Assembly: GCF_900460065.1 (NCBI RefSeq)
Contig: NZ_UAVD01000025.1
Location: 310,001 to 374,000 of the forward strand
Direction of reading: 5' to 3'
DNA from: Streptomyces griseus
GTDB lineage: Bacteria; Actinomycetota; Actinomycetes; Streptomycetales; Streptomycetaceae
Length of the DNA stretch: 64,000 bases
Below, one piece after another: positions 50,481 through 59,431 of the stretch; the first letter of the stretch is position 1, and each line of letters opens with the position of its first letter. Under the pieces are notes generated by a model. That model searched no databases and was not told where the DNA came from. It saw only the letters and a program-made list of their open reading frames with translations. The position numbers and the translations under genes were made by a program.

Positions 50481-51350
50481 TCAGGGCTTCACGGCGATCC
50501 GGCCCTCGTCCATCCGCAGCAGCAGGAGCCGCTCGCCGGTCTTGTCGAGGAATTCGTCGACCGCCTGCCGCGATCCCTGCCAGTAGCCGTAGTCGTCGAT
50601 GAGGAGGACTCCGCCGGGGACCAACCGGTCGTAGAGGTGCTCCAGTTCGTGCTTGGTGGAGGCGTACCAGTCGGTGTCCAGGCGCAGGATGGAGATCTGC
50701 TCGGGGGCCTGCTCGGGGACGGTGTCCTCGACCCGTCCCCGCACGTAGTGGACGCGCTCCTTCGGGTACGGCACGCCGTCGAAGCCCGCCCGGACGTCCT
50801 CCAGCGAGGCGACCGCCCAGATCGGCCGGTCCTTGCCCTGGGCGTCCAGCAGTTCCTGGGCGGGCCGCCCGTCGCGCCGCAGGTCCTCGGCGGTGGGCGG
50901 GGTCATGCCCTCGTAGGTGTCGAAGAGGTACAGGTCGCGCTCGGTCTCGCCGACCGAGAGCAGGGTCCGGGCGCAGGCCTGCATGGAACCGCCGCGCCAG
51001 ACACCGCATTCGACGATGTCACCGGGGATGTCGTGCCGGACGATGTGGCGGGTGGCGAGGATGAAGGCGTTGAGCCGCTCCGGCGAGGTCATCGAGTACG
51101 GCTTGACCGCGCGGATGATGTCCTTCGCCTCGTCGTCGTAGTCCGCCGGGAACCCGGGCGCGGGCTTCTTCGCCTGGGGCTTCGGAGCCGCCGCGGAGGC
51201 GGGTGCGGCGGCCGGATCCGGTGCGGGGGCGGTCCGGGCGGCGGGCACCGTGACGCGCCTGAGCTGGTATCCGGTGAGCTGCTGAAGGACGCCGTTGACG
51301 GCGTTGCGCCAAGCCATGCCCCGGGACAGTACGCGCGGTTTGCGCCGCAT
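50481..51350 (-). CDS. TylF/MycF-family O-methyltransferase
   Basis: A 289-residue SAM-dependent methyltransferase. The ATG at 51350 is used; a TTG five codons upstream and the internal MAWRN are alternatives. The N-terminal about 75 residues include an Ala/Pro-rich linker. The catalytic domain has DIVECGVWRGGSMQACARTL (SAM loop), LYLFDTYEGMTPP and RLDTDWYASTKHELEHLYDR followed by VPGGVLLIDDYGYWQGSRQA, whose Asp residues bind metal in MycF/TylF. Family members methylate sugar hydroxyls, so it may decorate a wall sugar. It follows the 51362-52135 gene by 11 bp. Confidence 0.87.
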   Translation of the reverse strand: MRRKPRVLSRGMAWRNAVNGVLQQLTGYQLRRVTVPAARTAPAPDPAAAPASAAAPKPQAKKPAPGFPADYDDEAKDIIRAVKPYSMTSPERLNAFILATRHIVRHDIPGDIVECGVWRGGSMQACARTLLSVGETERDLYLFDTYEGMTPPTAEDLRRDGRPAQELLDAQGKDRPIWAVASLEDVRAGFDGVPYPKERVHYVRGRVEDTVPEQAPEQISILRLDTDWYASTKHELEHLYDRLVPGGVLLIDDYGYWQGSRQAVDEFLDKTGERLLLLRMDEGRIAVKP

Positions 51351-51361
51351 GTCATCTTTCG

Positions 51362-52135
51362 TCAACCTGCCATTGATCGGGGCGGGTCCTGTTCGAGCGA
51401 GGGCTCCCGCGCGGGCACGGCCGCCGGGCGTCCGCACGCCTCACGGCCGTCCAGCGGCCGGGGCAGCGGTACGCCGTCCACGCCGCCCACCCGGTTCGCC
51501 CACCACACCGCCAGCTCCCGTACGGCGAACATGGTCAGGCGCGGGTAGCGGGCCGGCTTGCGGAAGACGCCGACGGAGTCGCCCCAGTAGGCGGCAGTCC
51601 TGTCGATGGCCCGGTAGTCGTGCCAGATGCCCTTGCGCGGCGGGAAGTCGGTGTAGGCCTCGCGCAGTTCGAGGCGGGAGTGGGCGGCGAGCGCGCGGAA
51701 CCCGTCGGGGTAGTAGCGCCAGCAGTCCTGCGCGTCGTGGACGTGGCCGCGCGAGGGGGCGGTGATGAACGCGTGTCCGCCCGGCTTCAGGATCCGGGCG
51801 ATCTCCAGCATCGACGCCCAGAAGAACGGGATGTGCTCGAACGCCTGCCCCGAGAGCACGACATCGGCGCTGTTGGAGCGGGCGGGGATGCGGTACGGCT
51901 TCTTCATCACCGCGTCGACGTTGGGGCCGTCCTGGACGTCGACCCCGAAGTAGTCGACGGGGTGGCCGGCGAGGAGCGCCCGGTGGGTACGGGTCTGCTT
52001 GCCGGAGACGCGGGAGCCGAGGTCGACGACGCGGTAGACGCCGCTCCCGCCGGATCCGTCGCGGGACGCGGGCCCTTCGACGGGCAGGTACTCCTTGACG
52101 CAGAGTTCCATCTGCTCGTAGGCGGACCGGTGCAT
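51362..52135 (-). CDS. SAM-dependent methyltransferase (class I, type 11)
   Basis: A 257-residue methyltransferase, MHRSAYEQMELCVKEYLPVE at the start. Motif I VYRVVDLGSRVSGKQTRTHR is unusual in having Ser-Arg where most have G-x-G. Then come VDYFGVDVQDGPNVDAV, ADVVLSGQAFEHIPFFWASM and ARILKPGGHAFITAPSRGHV, which are standard type-11 motifs. It is co-transcribed with the TylF-type gene. Substrate unknown; a nucleotide-linked sugar or the wall polymer is likely from context. Confidence 0.85.
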   Translation of the reverse strand: MHRSAYEQMELCVKEYLPVEGPASRDGSGGSGVYRVVDLGSRVSGKQTRTHRALLAGHPVDYFGVDVQDGPNVDAVMKKPYRIPARSNSADVVLSGQAFEHIPFFWASMLEIARILKPGGHAFITAPSRGHVHDAQDCWRYYPDGFRALAAHSRLELREAYTDFPPRKGIWHDYRAIDRTAAYWGDSVGVFRKPARYPRLTMFAVRELAVWWANRVGGVDGVPLPRPLDGREACGRPAAVPAREPSLEQDPPRSMAG

Positions 52136-52269
52136 GGACGTCTCCCAACATGGCGGGGTGAGCGAGCTGTTGGGCACAACGACCGCGTGGCGCGGAGGAG
52201 TCGGCCCGGACGGGCCGCCTTGCGCCGTTCGGGTGGCGGGGCCCCGGACCGCGCGGGGCGGGGCCGGGG

Positions 52270-53442
52270 TCACAGGGCCGGGGAGAAGAACCGCCGCACG
52301 ACGCGTTCCGCCGCGCGCCCGTCGTCGTACGGGCAGAACCGCTCCCGGAACGCGGCGCGCAGCGCGGTCGCCTCCGGTGACCGCCACTCCCCCGTCCGGA
52401 ACACGTCGGCCAGCTCGGCCGGGGTGGTGGTGACCGGGCCGGGGGTGTCGCCGGGCCGTCCGGAGAGCAGGTCGAAGTACGTCCCGCGGGTGGCCCGGTA
52501 GGCGGCCCAGTCGGGGGCGTGGACGACGATCGGGCGGTCCAGGCAGGCGTAGTCGAAGATCAGGGAGGAGTAGTCGGCGATCAACGCGTCGGCGGCCAGG
52601 CACAGTTCCTCGACCCGGGGGTGCCCGGTGACGTCGACGACCCGCCCCGCGCCCGTATCACCGACTCTGGCGGACCGCCCGTAGAAGTAGTGCGCGCGGA
52701 CCAGCACCACGTACCGGTCCCCCAGTTCGCGCGCCAGTCGCTCCACGTCGAGATCGGGTACGAAGCGGTCGCGGTAGTCGCGGTGGGTCGGGGCGTAGAG
52801 CAGGGCGGTCCGGCCGTCGGCGATGCCCAGTTCGGCGCGGATCCTCGCGATGTCCCCGGCGGTGGCGGTGGCGTGGACGTCGTTGCGGGGGTAGCCGACG
52901 TCGAGCCGTTCGTATCCGCCCGGATAGACGCGGTCCCAGACCTCGGTGCTGTGCGGGTTGGCGGAGAGGCTGAAGTCCCACTGGCCGACATGGGCGAGGA
53001 GCTTGCCGAAGTCGGTCTTCCCGGCGAGGGCGGGGTAGGCGCGCTGGTCCAGCCCCATGGTCTTGAGCGGGGTCCCGTGGTGGGTCTGGAGATAGCGCTG
53101 CCCCGGCCGTTTGGTGAAGCCGCCCGGGAAGCTGGAGTTGTTGACCAGGTAGGTGGCGGTGGCCATGGCCCGCCAGTAGGGGCGCGAGCCCTCGATGACG
53201 TACGGCACGCCCGGCTCCATCCGGTCGCGGTGCCGGGAGGAGACCACCCACACGCCCCTGACGTGCGGGACCAGTTCGCGCGCCTTGGCGTGGATCGCGG
53301 CGGGGTTGCAGGCGACGCCCCGGTTCCAGTACGCCCCGTAGACGGCGAGGTCCGGGTCGAGCGGGCGGTGCAGGTCGGTGCGGTAGGCGGCCCGCATGGC
53401 CTGGCGACGCACGAACCGCTTCACGGTAGCTCGGGTGGGCAT
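52270..53442 (-). CDS. Stand-alone CDP-glycerol glycerophosphotransferase
   Basis: A 390-residue protein consisting only of the TagF-type domain: VACNPAAIHAKARELVPHVR, QTHHGTPLKTMGLD (catalytic His kept, Trp replaced by His before it), SANPHSTEVWDRVYPGG, GYPRNDVH, VLVRAHYFYG and LIADYSSLIFDY. It is the closest in-window relative of the C-terminal domain encoded at 40459-42690, but keeps both histidines. It lacks a GT2 partner domain and could be a primase-like or short-chain polymerase. It is divergent from the 53544 gene across 101 bp. Confidence 0.9.
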   Translation of the reverse strand: MPTRATVKRFVRRQAMRAAYRTDLHRPLDPDLAVYGAYWNRGVACNPAAIHAKARELVPHVRGVWVVSSRHRDRMEPGVPYVIEGSRPYWRAMATATYLVNNSSFPGGFTKRPGQRYLQTHHGTPLKTMGLDQRAYPALAGKTDFGKLLAHVGQWDFSLSANPHSTEVWDRVYPGGYERLDVGYPRNDVHATATAGDIARIRAELGIADGRTALLYAPTHRDYRDRFVPDLDVERLARELGDRYVVLVRAHYFYGRSARVGDTGAGRVVDVTGHPRVEELCLAADALIADYSSLIFDYACLDRPIVVHAPDWAAYRATRGTYFDLLSGRPGDTPGPVTTTPAELADVFRTGEWRSPEATALRAAFRERFCPYDDGRAAERVVRRFFSPAL

Positions 53443-53543
53443 GGCAGCCGAGCGTAATCGCGGGCCGGGACGCCCGAGGGGCCGCGTTCACCCGTTCGGG
53501 TAAGCGCCGGTGACCCCGGGACCCGCCCCCTGTTGACCAGGAC

Positions 53544-56500
53544 ATGAAGCCACCCCTGCCGCCGCTCCTCAGCGTCGTCGTCCCCGTCCACAACGTCGAG
53601 GCCTACGTGGCGGACTGCCTGCGGTCGGTGGCGGACCAGACCCTCGAAGCGATCGAGGTCGTCGTCGTCGACGACGGGTCGACGGACGGCAGCGCCCGGA
53701 TCGCGGCGGAGTTCGCCGCCCGGGACAGCCGCTTCCGGCTGGTGCGGCAGCGCAACGCCGGTCTGAGTGCCGCCCGCAACGCCGGTGTCCGGCACACCAC
53801 CCCCACCGTCCCCTACCTGGCGTTCGCCGACAGCGACGACATCGTCGTGCACGACGCGTACGAGCGGATGACGGCCTCGCTGGAGTCGACCGGCTCCGAT
53901 CTGGTGACGGGCAATGTGTGGCGGCTGACGGAGCGGGGACGGCAGCAGGCGTGGCAGTACCGCTGGCTGACGGCCTCCCGGCCCCGCACCCACATCACCC
54001 GGGACCCGCGCCTGCTGGCGGACCGGGTGGCGTGGAACAAGGTGTTCCGCCGCTCCTTCTGGGACGGACACGCCTTCTCCTTCCCGGAGGGGAAGCTGTA
54101 CGAGGACACCCCGGTGATGATCCCGGCGCACCATCTCGCCCGGTCCGTCGACGTCCTGCACGAGCACGTCTACTACTGGCGGGTGCGGGAGGGCTCGATC
54201 ACCCGACGGCGTACGGACGTCACGGGCGTACGGGACCGGATCGCCGCGTGCGAGCAGGTCAGCGCGTTCCTGGGCGGCCGGGACGCGGACCAGCGGCGGG
54301 CGTACGACACGTCCTGCCTGCGCGACGACTTCGGGTACTTCCTCGACGGCCTGCCGATGGGCGGCGAGGCGTACCGGTCGGCGTTCCTGGAGGGCGCGGG
54401 GGCCTTCGTCGACCGGGCGGGACCCAGCGCACTGGAGGGGTTGCCGGTGGAGCTGCGCGTCAAGTGGCAGCTGGTGCGGGAGCGGCGCCCGGAGGAACTG
54501 CTGGCGGTCCTCGCCTTCGAACGGGCGAACGGGGCGGGCACGTTCGCGATCGAGGGACCTCCGGGGCGGCGGCGGGCGGTCTACCCCGGGGTGCGCGGCG
54601 CGAGCGCCCGGCTCACGCGCACGGACGTCCCCGCCGTGGCGCGGTTGCTGGAGGCGCGCTGGGGCGCGGACGGGAAGCTGCGGCTGCGCGGGTACGCGTA
54701 TCTGCGCAACCTCCCGGCGGCATCGGCCCGGCAGCGGCTGACGGTGGGAATGGTCCGGGCGGAGCGGGGCCGGCGGGTGCGACCGGTACCGGTGCGTTCC
54801 GTGTCCGCGCCCGAGGCGACGGTGCACTCCGGTCAGGAGCTGCACGGCTACGACCACGCGGGCTTCGAGATGGTGCTCGACCCGGGCCGGCTGCCCGCGA
54901 CGGCCGACGGCGGCGGCTGGCTGGTCGGCCTGGTCCTCGCCGCGCCCGGGACGGTGCGCCGGGTGGCGGTGCGCGCCCCGGACGCGGGCGCGGAGCAGCC
55001 GCTCGTCCACGACCTGGGCGACGGGCGGCGGGCGGTGCTCGACTACCGGGGCGGCCGGCTCCGGCTGACCGTGTCGCGCCCGCGGGCACGGGCCGAGGGA
55101 CACCGGACCGCCGGAACGGAGGGGGCCCCGCTGGAACTCACGGGCCGGTACTTCGGCGGGAGCGGGAGCAGGCCGACGGCGCTGGTGCTGACGCGCGAGG
55201 GGGCACAGGAGGACGAGGGGGCCGAGGAGCACACCTGCCCGTTGGAGTACGGGGAGATGGGCGGGGGTGGGGGGCCGGGCGGTCCCGGAGGACCGGGCGA
55301 GGGCGGAGGACCGGGCGGGACCGGAGGGCCGGGCGGTCCCGGGGGGCCGGGCGGTCCCGGGGGGCGCGGCTTCACGGTGCGGGTGCCGCTCGCCGACCTC
55401 GCCGGCGCACCGCCCGCCCCGCACCGGGCCCCGCGCGAGGTCGAGGCGCCGGGCGGGGCGCGCTGGCAGGTCCGGCTGCTCCTCCCCGACGGCGCCCGCG
55501 TCCCGCTGCCCGCCGCGCCGGACCTGCCGCCGCCCGCGTGCGCGAACCCGGCGGGCGACCTGGTGCTGGACCTGGCGGGGCCTCCGTACGCGGACCGGGT
55601 GGAGTACACGCCGGAGGGGTCCCTCCACGTCTCGGGGACGTGCGGTCGGCCCGCTCCCGGGGCGGCGAGCGCACCCGGAGCGGGCCGACTCGTCCTCCAC
55701 CACGAGACGCTGCACGAGACGGTCCCGGTCGCGGGGACCTTCGCGGAGCCCGCCACCGGAGACACCGCGAGGGCGGACACGGGCACGGGCAGCGGCTCGG
55801 GCGCCGACAGCGGCACCGGTAGCAGCGGCACAGCGCCCCTCCCGGGCCGCTTCTCCGCGCTGATCAGCCTGCCGCTCCCGGAAGGCCGCTGGGAGGTCCG
55901 CCTGGACGGCCGGCCCGTACGCGTCCTCGGCTCCGCCGCCGCGCGGCTCCCCGGTGGCGGAGCCGAGAGCGCCCCGCGTCCGGAGCGGCGGCACGGCGAC
56001 CGGCTGTCCGTCGTCGCGGGGCCGGACGGGCAGACGGACGCCGCCGGGCGGAGCGCGTACGGCAGGCGCCTCCTGCGCGCCGCGCACTACGGCGACGGGC
56101 GCACCACCCTCCCGCTCCACGACACCGTCCTGTACGCGGGCGGCGACTCCCCGCGCGCCGTCCACGCCGAACTCGTGCGCCGGGGCACGGCGACCGAGCA
56201 CCTGTGGGTCACCGGTACCACCCCCGGCCGCACCACCCACGTCCCGCCCGGCGCGCATGCCGTCCCCGTGCACAGCGCCGCCTGGTACGAGGCGCTGTCC
56301 CGCGCCCGCCGGATCGTCACGGACGAGCAGTTGCCCGAGTGGTTCGAGCGGCGGCCGGGGCAGAGCGTCGTCCAGACCTGGCACGGCACCCCGCTCGGCC
56401 GGTTCGGCGGCTGCCTGGCGGACACCCTCTACGCCGACCACCAGTACCTCGCCACCCTGCCGCGGCGGTCGGCCCAGTGGTCGGTGCTGGTCTCCCCGAG

Positions 56501-57215
56501 CCGCTTCGCCACCCCGTGGCTGCGCCGGTCGCTGGGGTACGAGGGCGAGGTGCTGGAGGCCGGGTCGCCCGCCAACGACGTGCTGTTCCCGCCGGACCGG
56601 GAGAAGACCGCCGAGGAGGTCCGGCGCGGCCTGGGCATCCCGGAGGACCACCGCGTCGTGCTGTACGCCCCGACGTACCGCGACCACCTGGCCCACCCGC
56701 CGGCGGCGTCCGGCGACCGTGCGGCCCCGGGCCCGTACCGCTGGGATCCGGCGCTCGACCCGGGCGCCCTGGCCCGGGCGCTCGGCCCCGGGCACACGGT
56801 GCTGGTGCGCCGCCACCCCCGGGTCACCGGAGGCGTTCCGGCCGGGCCGGGCGTGCTCGATGTCTCGCACCACGCGGGGGCCGCGCGGCTGCTCCTGATC
56901 GCCGACGTCCTGGTGACGGACTACGCGGGGCTGACGTTCGACTTCGCGCTGACGGGCCGCCCGATGCTGTTCCACACGTACGACCTGGAGCACTACCGCG
57001 ACACCGTGCGCGGCTTCTGCCTGGACTTCGAGACCCGGGCGCCGGGGCCGCTGCTGGTCACGACGGACGAGGTGGCCCAGGCGCTGCGCGACACCGGGGC
57101 GCTGGCCGCCCGGCACGCCGACGCCTACGAGAGCTTCCGCCGCGACTACTGCGATCTGGACGACGGCGGCGCGGCGGCCCGGGTCGCGGACCGGCTGCTG
57201 GCGGACGCCCCCTGA
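53544..57215 (+). CDS. GT2-glycerophosphotransferase fusion with collagen-like insert
   Basis: A 1223-residue fusion. The GT2 domain (about 1-300) is intact: VVVPVHNVEAYVADCLRSVA, VVVDDGSTDG, RNAGLSAARNAG, FADSDDIV. The middle region carries a Gly-Gly-Pro run at about residues 571-608 and a Gly/Ser/Thr stretch near 745-770, both absent from the 46784 paralogue. The TagF-type domain (about 850-1215) has QTWHGTPLGRFG (Lys replaced by Gly), AGSPANDVL instead of GYPRND, LVRRHPRVTG and LVTDYAGLTFDF. Both histidines remain, but substrate-contact residues differ. It is transcribed alone or with the following membrane-protein gene (82 bp). Confidence 0.88.
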   Translation: MKPPLPPLLSVVVPVHNVEAYVADCLRSVADQTLEAIEVVVVDDGSTDGSARIAAEFAARDSRFRLVRQRNAGLSAARNAGVRHTTPTVPYLAFADSDDIVVHDAYERMTASLESTGSDLVTGNVWRLTERGRQQAWQYRWLTASRPRTHITRDPRLLADRVAWNKVFRRSFWDGHAFSFPEGKLYEDTPVMIPAHHLARSVDVLHEHVYYWRVREGSITRRRTDVTGVRDRIAACEQVSAFLGGRDADQRRAYDTSCLRDDFGYFLDGLPMGGEAYRSAFLEGAGAFVDRAGPSALEGLPVELRVKWQLVRERRPEELLAVLAFERANGAGTFAIEGPPGRRRAVYPGVRGASARLTRTDVPAVARLLEARWGADGKLRLRGYAYLRNLPAASARQRLTVGMVRAERGRRVRPVPVRSVSAPEATVHSGQELHGYDHAGFEMVLDPGRLPATADGGGWLVGLVLAAPGTVRRVAVRAPDAGAEQPLVHDLGDGRRAVLDYRGGRLRLTVSRPRARAEGHRTAGTEGAPLELTGRYFGGSGSRPTALVLTREGAQEDEGAEEHTCPLEYGEMGGGGGPGGPGGPGEGGGPGGTGGPGGPGGPGGPGGRGFTVRVPLADLAGAPPAPHRAPREVEAPGGARWQVRLLLPDGARVPLPAAPDLPPPACANPAGDLVLDLAGPPYADRVEYTPEGSLHVSGTCGRPAPGAASAPGAGRLVLHHETLHETVPVAGTFAEPATGDTARADTGTGSGSGADSGTGSSGTAPLPGRFSALISLPLPEGRWEVRLDGRPVRVLGSAAARLPGGGAESAPRPERRHGDRLSVVAGPDGQTDAAGRSAYGRRLLRAAHYGDGRTTLPLHDTVLYAGGDSPRAVHAELVRRGTATEHLWVTGTTPGRTTHVPPGAHAVPVHSAAWYEALSRARRIVTDEQLPEWFERRPGQSVVQTWHGTPLGRFGGCLADTLYADHQYLATLPRRSAQWSVLVSPSRFATPWLRRSLGYEGEVLEAGSPANDVLFPPDREKTAEEVRRGLGIPEDHRVVLYAPTYRDHLAHPPAASGDRAAPGPYRWDPALDPGALARALGPGHTVLVRRHPRVTGGVPAGPGVLDVSHHAGAARLLLIADVLVTDYAGLTFDFALTGRPMLFHTYDLEHYRDTVRGFCLDFETRAPGPLLVTTDEVAQALRDTGALAARHADAYESFRRDYCDLDDGGAAARVADRLLADAP

Positions 57216-57297
57216 GGCCGTCGGAAATCCGGGGCCCGGAATCCCTCGGACGGGTGGCGGCGGGGAGAGCGGGCCCGCCGCACGGAACCCATGAGGT

Positions 57298-58515
57298 GTG
57301 CCCCTCTTCTCCGCTGCCTCCGCCCCGCCCTCCGACCTCCCGCCGGCCACGACCGGTGGCGACGGCCCCGACGGGACGACCCGGCCGCCCCTGTGGCTGC
57401 CGTCGCCCTACCTCGTGCTGGGCGGACTGGTGTGGGCGGTGCTGTCCGCGGTGGCCTGGCGGGCTCCGCTGTGCTGCGAGGCCGGGCTCCAGGCGGCGGT
57501 CGTCGAACGGCTGCGGGTGAATCTGCTGCACCCGGCGTTCCCGATGACCGACCTGCCCGCCGTGGCGAGCGCGCACTACTCCCCGTACGCGCTGCTCCAG
57601 GGCCTGACCGCGCGCGCCACCGGGCTCTCGGGCCCGTCCGTCGTCGCGGTGGCCGCGTCGGTGAACCTGCTGCTTTTGCTCACCGGGATCGGCCGGCTGA
57701 CCCGGCTGCTGACCCCGAACCGCTGGGTCCCCGTTCTCGTGCTGGTGCCCCTGGCCCTGATCCACTGGGCGGACCCGGCCCGCTGGAGCGCGCCGAGCAC
57801 GTTCGCGGTGGCGGTCACGTTCCACCTGTGGGCGTGGACCGGGCACGCGGCAGCCCGGGCCGCCGACCCCGGTGACCCGAGGCCCGGCCGGACGCCCCGG
57901 TGGGCCGAGGCGGTCGGGATCGGCGTCCTGCTCGGGCTCGTCCTGCTGGTCCACCCGCCGACCGCCGTCGGCGCGGCGATCGGGTGCCTCGCCCTGATCG
58001 CGGTCCGGACCCGGACCCGGATCCGGCCGACCCTGTGGCGGTGGGCGTTCGGCGTCGTGTGCGCGGTGACCGTGGCGGCGCTGTGGCCGTACTACAACGG
58101 GCTGACCGCCCCGCGCACCCCGCCCGAGGGCCGGACCACGGGCCCGCCCGCGACCGAGGGGGTGCGCGCGGCCGGGGAGCCGTACGCCTGGGCGACCGCG
58201 TACGTGCCGCCGGGCGAGGTGGTCCTGACGGACAGCCGCCCCGCGATGTACGCGCTGGCCGGCCACGGGGCGTACGTGCTGGCCGACGCGCTGCCGGACG
58301 CGGGGCTCGCGCGCACGGAGCGGCGGGAGAGGAGCCGGGCGGTGGCCGCCTACCTGGACACCGCGACCCCGCAGGCCCGGCGGGACGGGATCACCGCCCG
58401 CTACGGGGTGCGGTGGCTGCTGCTGACCCGCTTCCAGCGGCTGCCCGAGAACGCGACGGTGCTGGCGTTCAGCCCGGCCACGGGCGAGGTGCTGGCGCGG
58501 GTGTCGACGGACTGA
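57298..58515 (+). CDS. Polytopic membrane protein, possible GT-C-like glycosyltransferase
   Basis: A 405-residue protein with about seven hydrophobic helices (YLVLGGLVWAVLSAVAW first, WAFGVVCAVTVAALWPYYNG last) and a C-terminal exterior domain containing VVLTDSRPAMYALAGHGAYV and RYGVRWLLLTR. That end resembles the soluble tail of actinobacterial GT-C-type mannosyltransferase-like proteins. No clear catalytic Asp pair after the first helix was found, so the enzyme call is tentative. Length is short for a full GT-C enzyme. It may glycosylate the wall polymer on the outer face. Confidence 0.6.
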   Translation: MPLFSAASAPPSDLPPATTGGDGPDGTTRPPLWLPSPYLVLGGLVWAVLSAVAWRAPLCCEAGLQAAVVERLRVNLLHPAFPMTDLPAVASAHYSPYALLQGLTARATGLSGPSVVAVAASVNLLLLLTGIGRLTRLLTPNRWVPVLVLVPLALIHWADPARWSAPSTFAVAVTFHLWAWTGHAAARAADPGDPRPGRTPRWAEAVGIGVLLGLVLLVHPPTAVGAAIGCLALIAVRTRTRIRPTLWRWAFGVVCAVTVAALWPYYNGLTAPRTPPEGRTTGPPATEGVRAAGEPYAWATAYVPPGEVVLTDSRPAMYALAGHGAYVLADALPDAGLARTERRERSRAVAAYLDTATPQARRDGITARYGVRWLLLTRFQRLPENATVLAFSPATGEVLARVSTD

Positions 58516-58616
58516 ACGCCGCGGACGCGCCGTCGCGTCCGGACGGGCCGAGGCTTCGGATACGCCGGAGGGTTCGGGCGGGCCGGTGGGCTCCGGCAGC
58601 CCGGAGCCGGACGGTG

Positions 58617-59225
58617 TCAGACGTGCTTGAGGGCGGCGACCGCCGAGGCTGCCAGATCGTCCAGGTACCCCTTCGGCAGTTCGCCGCGGACCACGACGAG
58701 CCGCCAGTACAACGGCCCGACGATCAGATCGAGCGCCCGGTCGGGATCGCTGCCCTCGGGCAGCTCGCCCCGGGCGACGGCCTCGCGCACGACCACGGCG
58801 GCGACGCCCTGCTGCTGGTCCAGGAGCGCGGCCTTGATCGCTTCGGAGATCTCCGGATTGCGGGCCGCCTCGACCAGCAGATCCGGGATGACCTGCGAGG
58901 CGACCGGGTGGCGCAGGGCGTACGCGGCCAGTTCCAGGACGGCCCGCACGTCCCCGTGGAGCGAGCCGGTGGCCGGGGCGGGCATGCCCTGGGCGGCGAC
59001 GGCCGCGACCAGGTCGAGGACGAGCGCCAGCTTGGACTTCCAGCGCCGGTAGACGGCGGTCTTGCCGACGCCCGCGCGCCGGGCGATGCCCTCGATGGAC
59101 ATCCGGGCGAACCCCACCGCGGCGAGCTCCTCGAAGACCGCGGCACGGATGGCGTCGGTCACGTCCTCACGCAGGACGGCGGCGCCCGCGGGTGCGCGGC
59201 GGCGGGTTCCCCGTTCGGTGGTCAT
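58617..59225 (-). CDS. TetR-family transcriptional regulator
   Basis: A 202-residue regulator. The helix-turn-helix is SIEGIARRAGVGKTAVYRRW (about residues 42-61), followed by an all-helical ligand domain of the TetR_C type (DLLVEAARNPEISEAIKAAL). It is divergent from the tagG/tagH-type genes across about 200 bp containing a promoter and a long inverted repeat, so it probably controls those genes. Inducer unknown. Confidence 0.88.
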   Translation of the reverse strand: MTTERGTRRRAPAGAAVLREDVTDAIRAAVFEELAAVGFARMSIEGIARRAGVGKTAVYRRWKSKLALVLDLVAAVAAQGMPAPATGSLHGDVRAVLELAAYALRHPVASQVIPDLLVEAARNPEISEAIKAALLDQQQGVAAVVVREAVARGELPEGSDPDRALDLIVGPLYWRLVVVRGELPKGYLDDLAASAVAALKHV

Positions 59226-59257
59226 GGCCCGCAGCATAGTCGGCCGCGACGAAACGG

Positions 59258-59287
59258 TTGCGTTGCGACGTGGAAGCGTCCTACTCT
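59258..59287 (+). promoter_or_regulatory. Predicted promoter of the exporter genes
   Basis: TTGCGT (59258-59263), an 18-bp spacer and TACTCT (59282-59287). Transcription would begin around 59293, just before the inverted repeat at 59298-59345, placing that repeat in the 5' leader or at an operator position. Confidence 0.4.
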
Positions 59288-59297
59288 CGGCGTTACG

Positions 59298-59345
59298 ACG
59301 ATACGGTCCCGTCCCCACGAGGGCGTCCCCACGGGACCGTATCGT
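59298..59345. repeat. 15-bp perfect inverted repeat in the tetR-tagG spacer
   Basis: ACGATACGGTCCCGT (59298-59312) and its exact complement (59331-59345), separated by 18 nt. It may be a TetR operator pair or an RNA hairpin in the leader of the exporter transcript. Confidence 0.65.
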
Positions 59346-59431
59346 TCCGTCGCCGTGCAACCCACCGCCCCACCGCCAGGGCGTTCCGGCGTTGTCCCCC
59401 CTCCCGCTTCCAGCGAAAGCGATCGTTCGTG

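Noticed and set aside
53421..57350. 1309-residue minus-strand open frame
   Set aside because: It is the antisense shadow of the GT2-glycerophosphotransferase gene; composition is Arg/Gly/Pro-rich with no domain.
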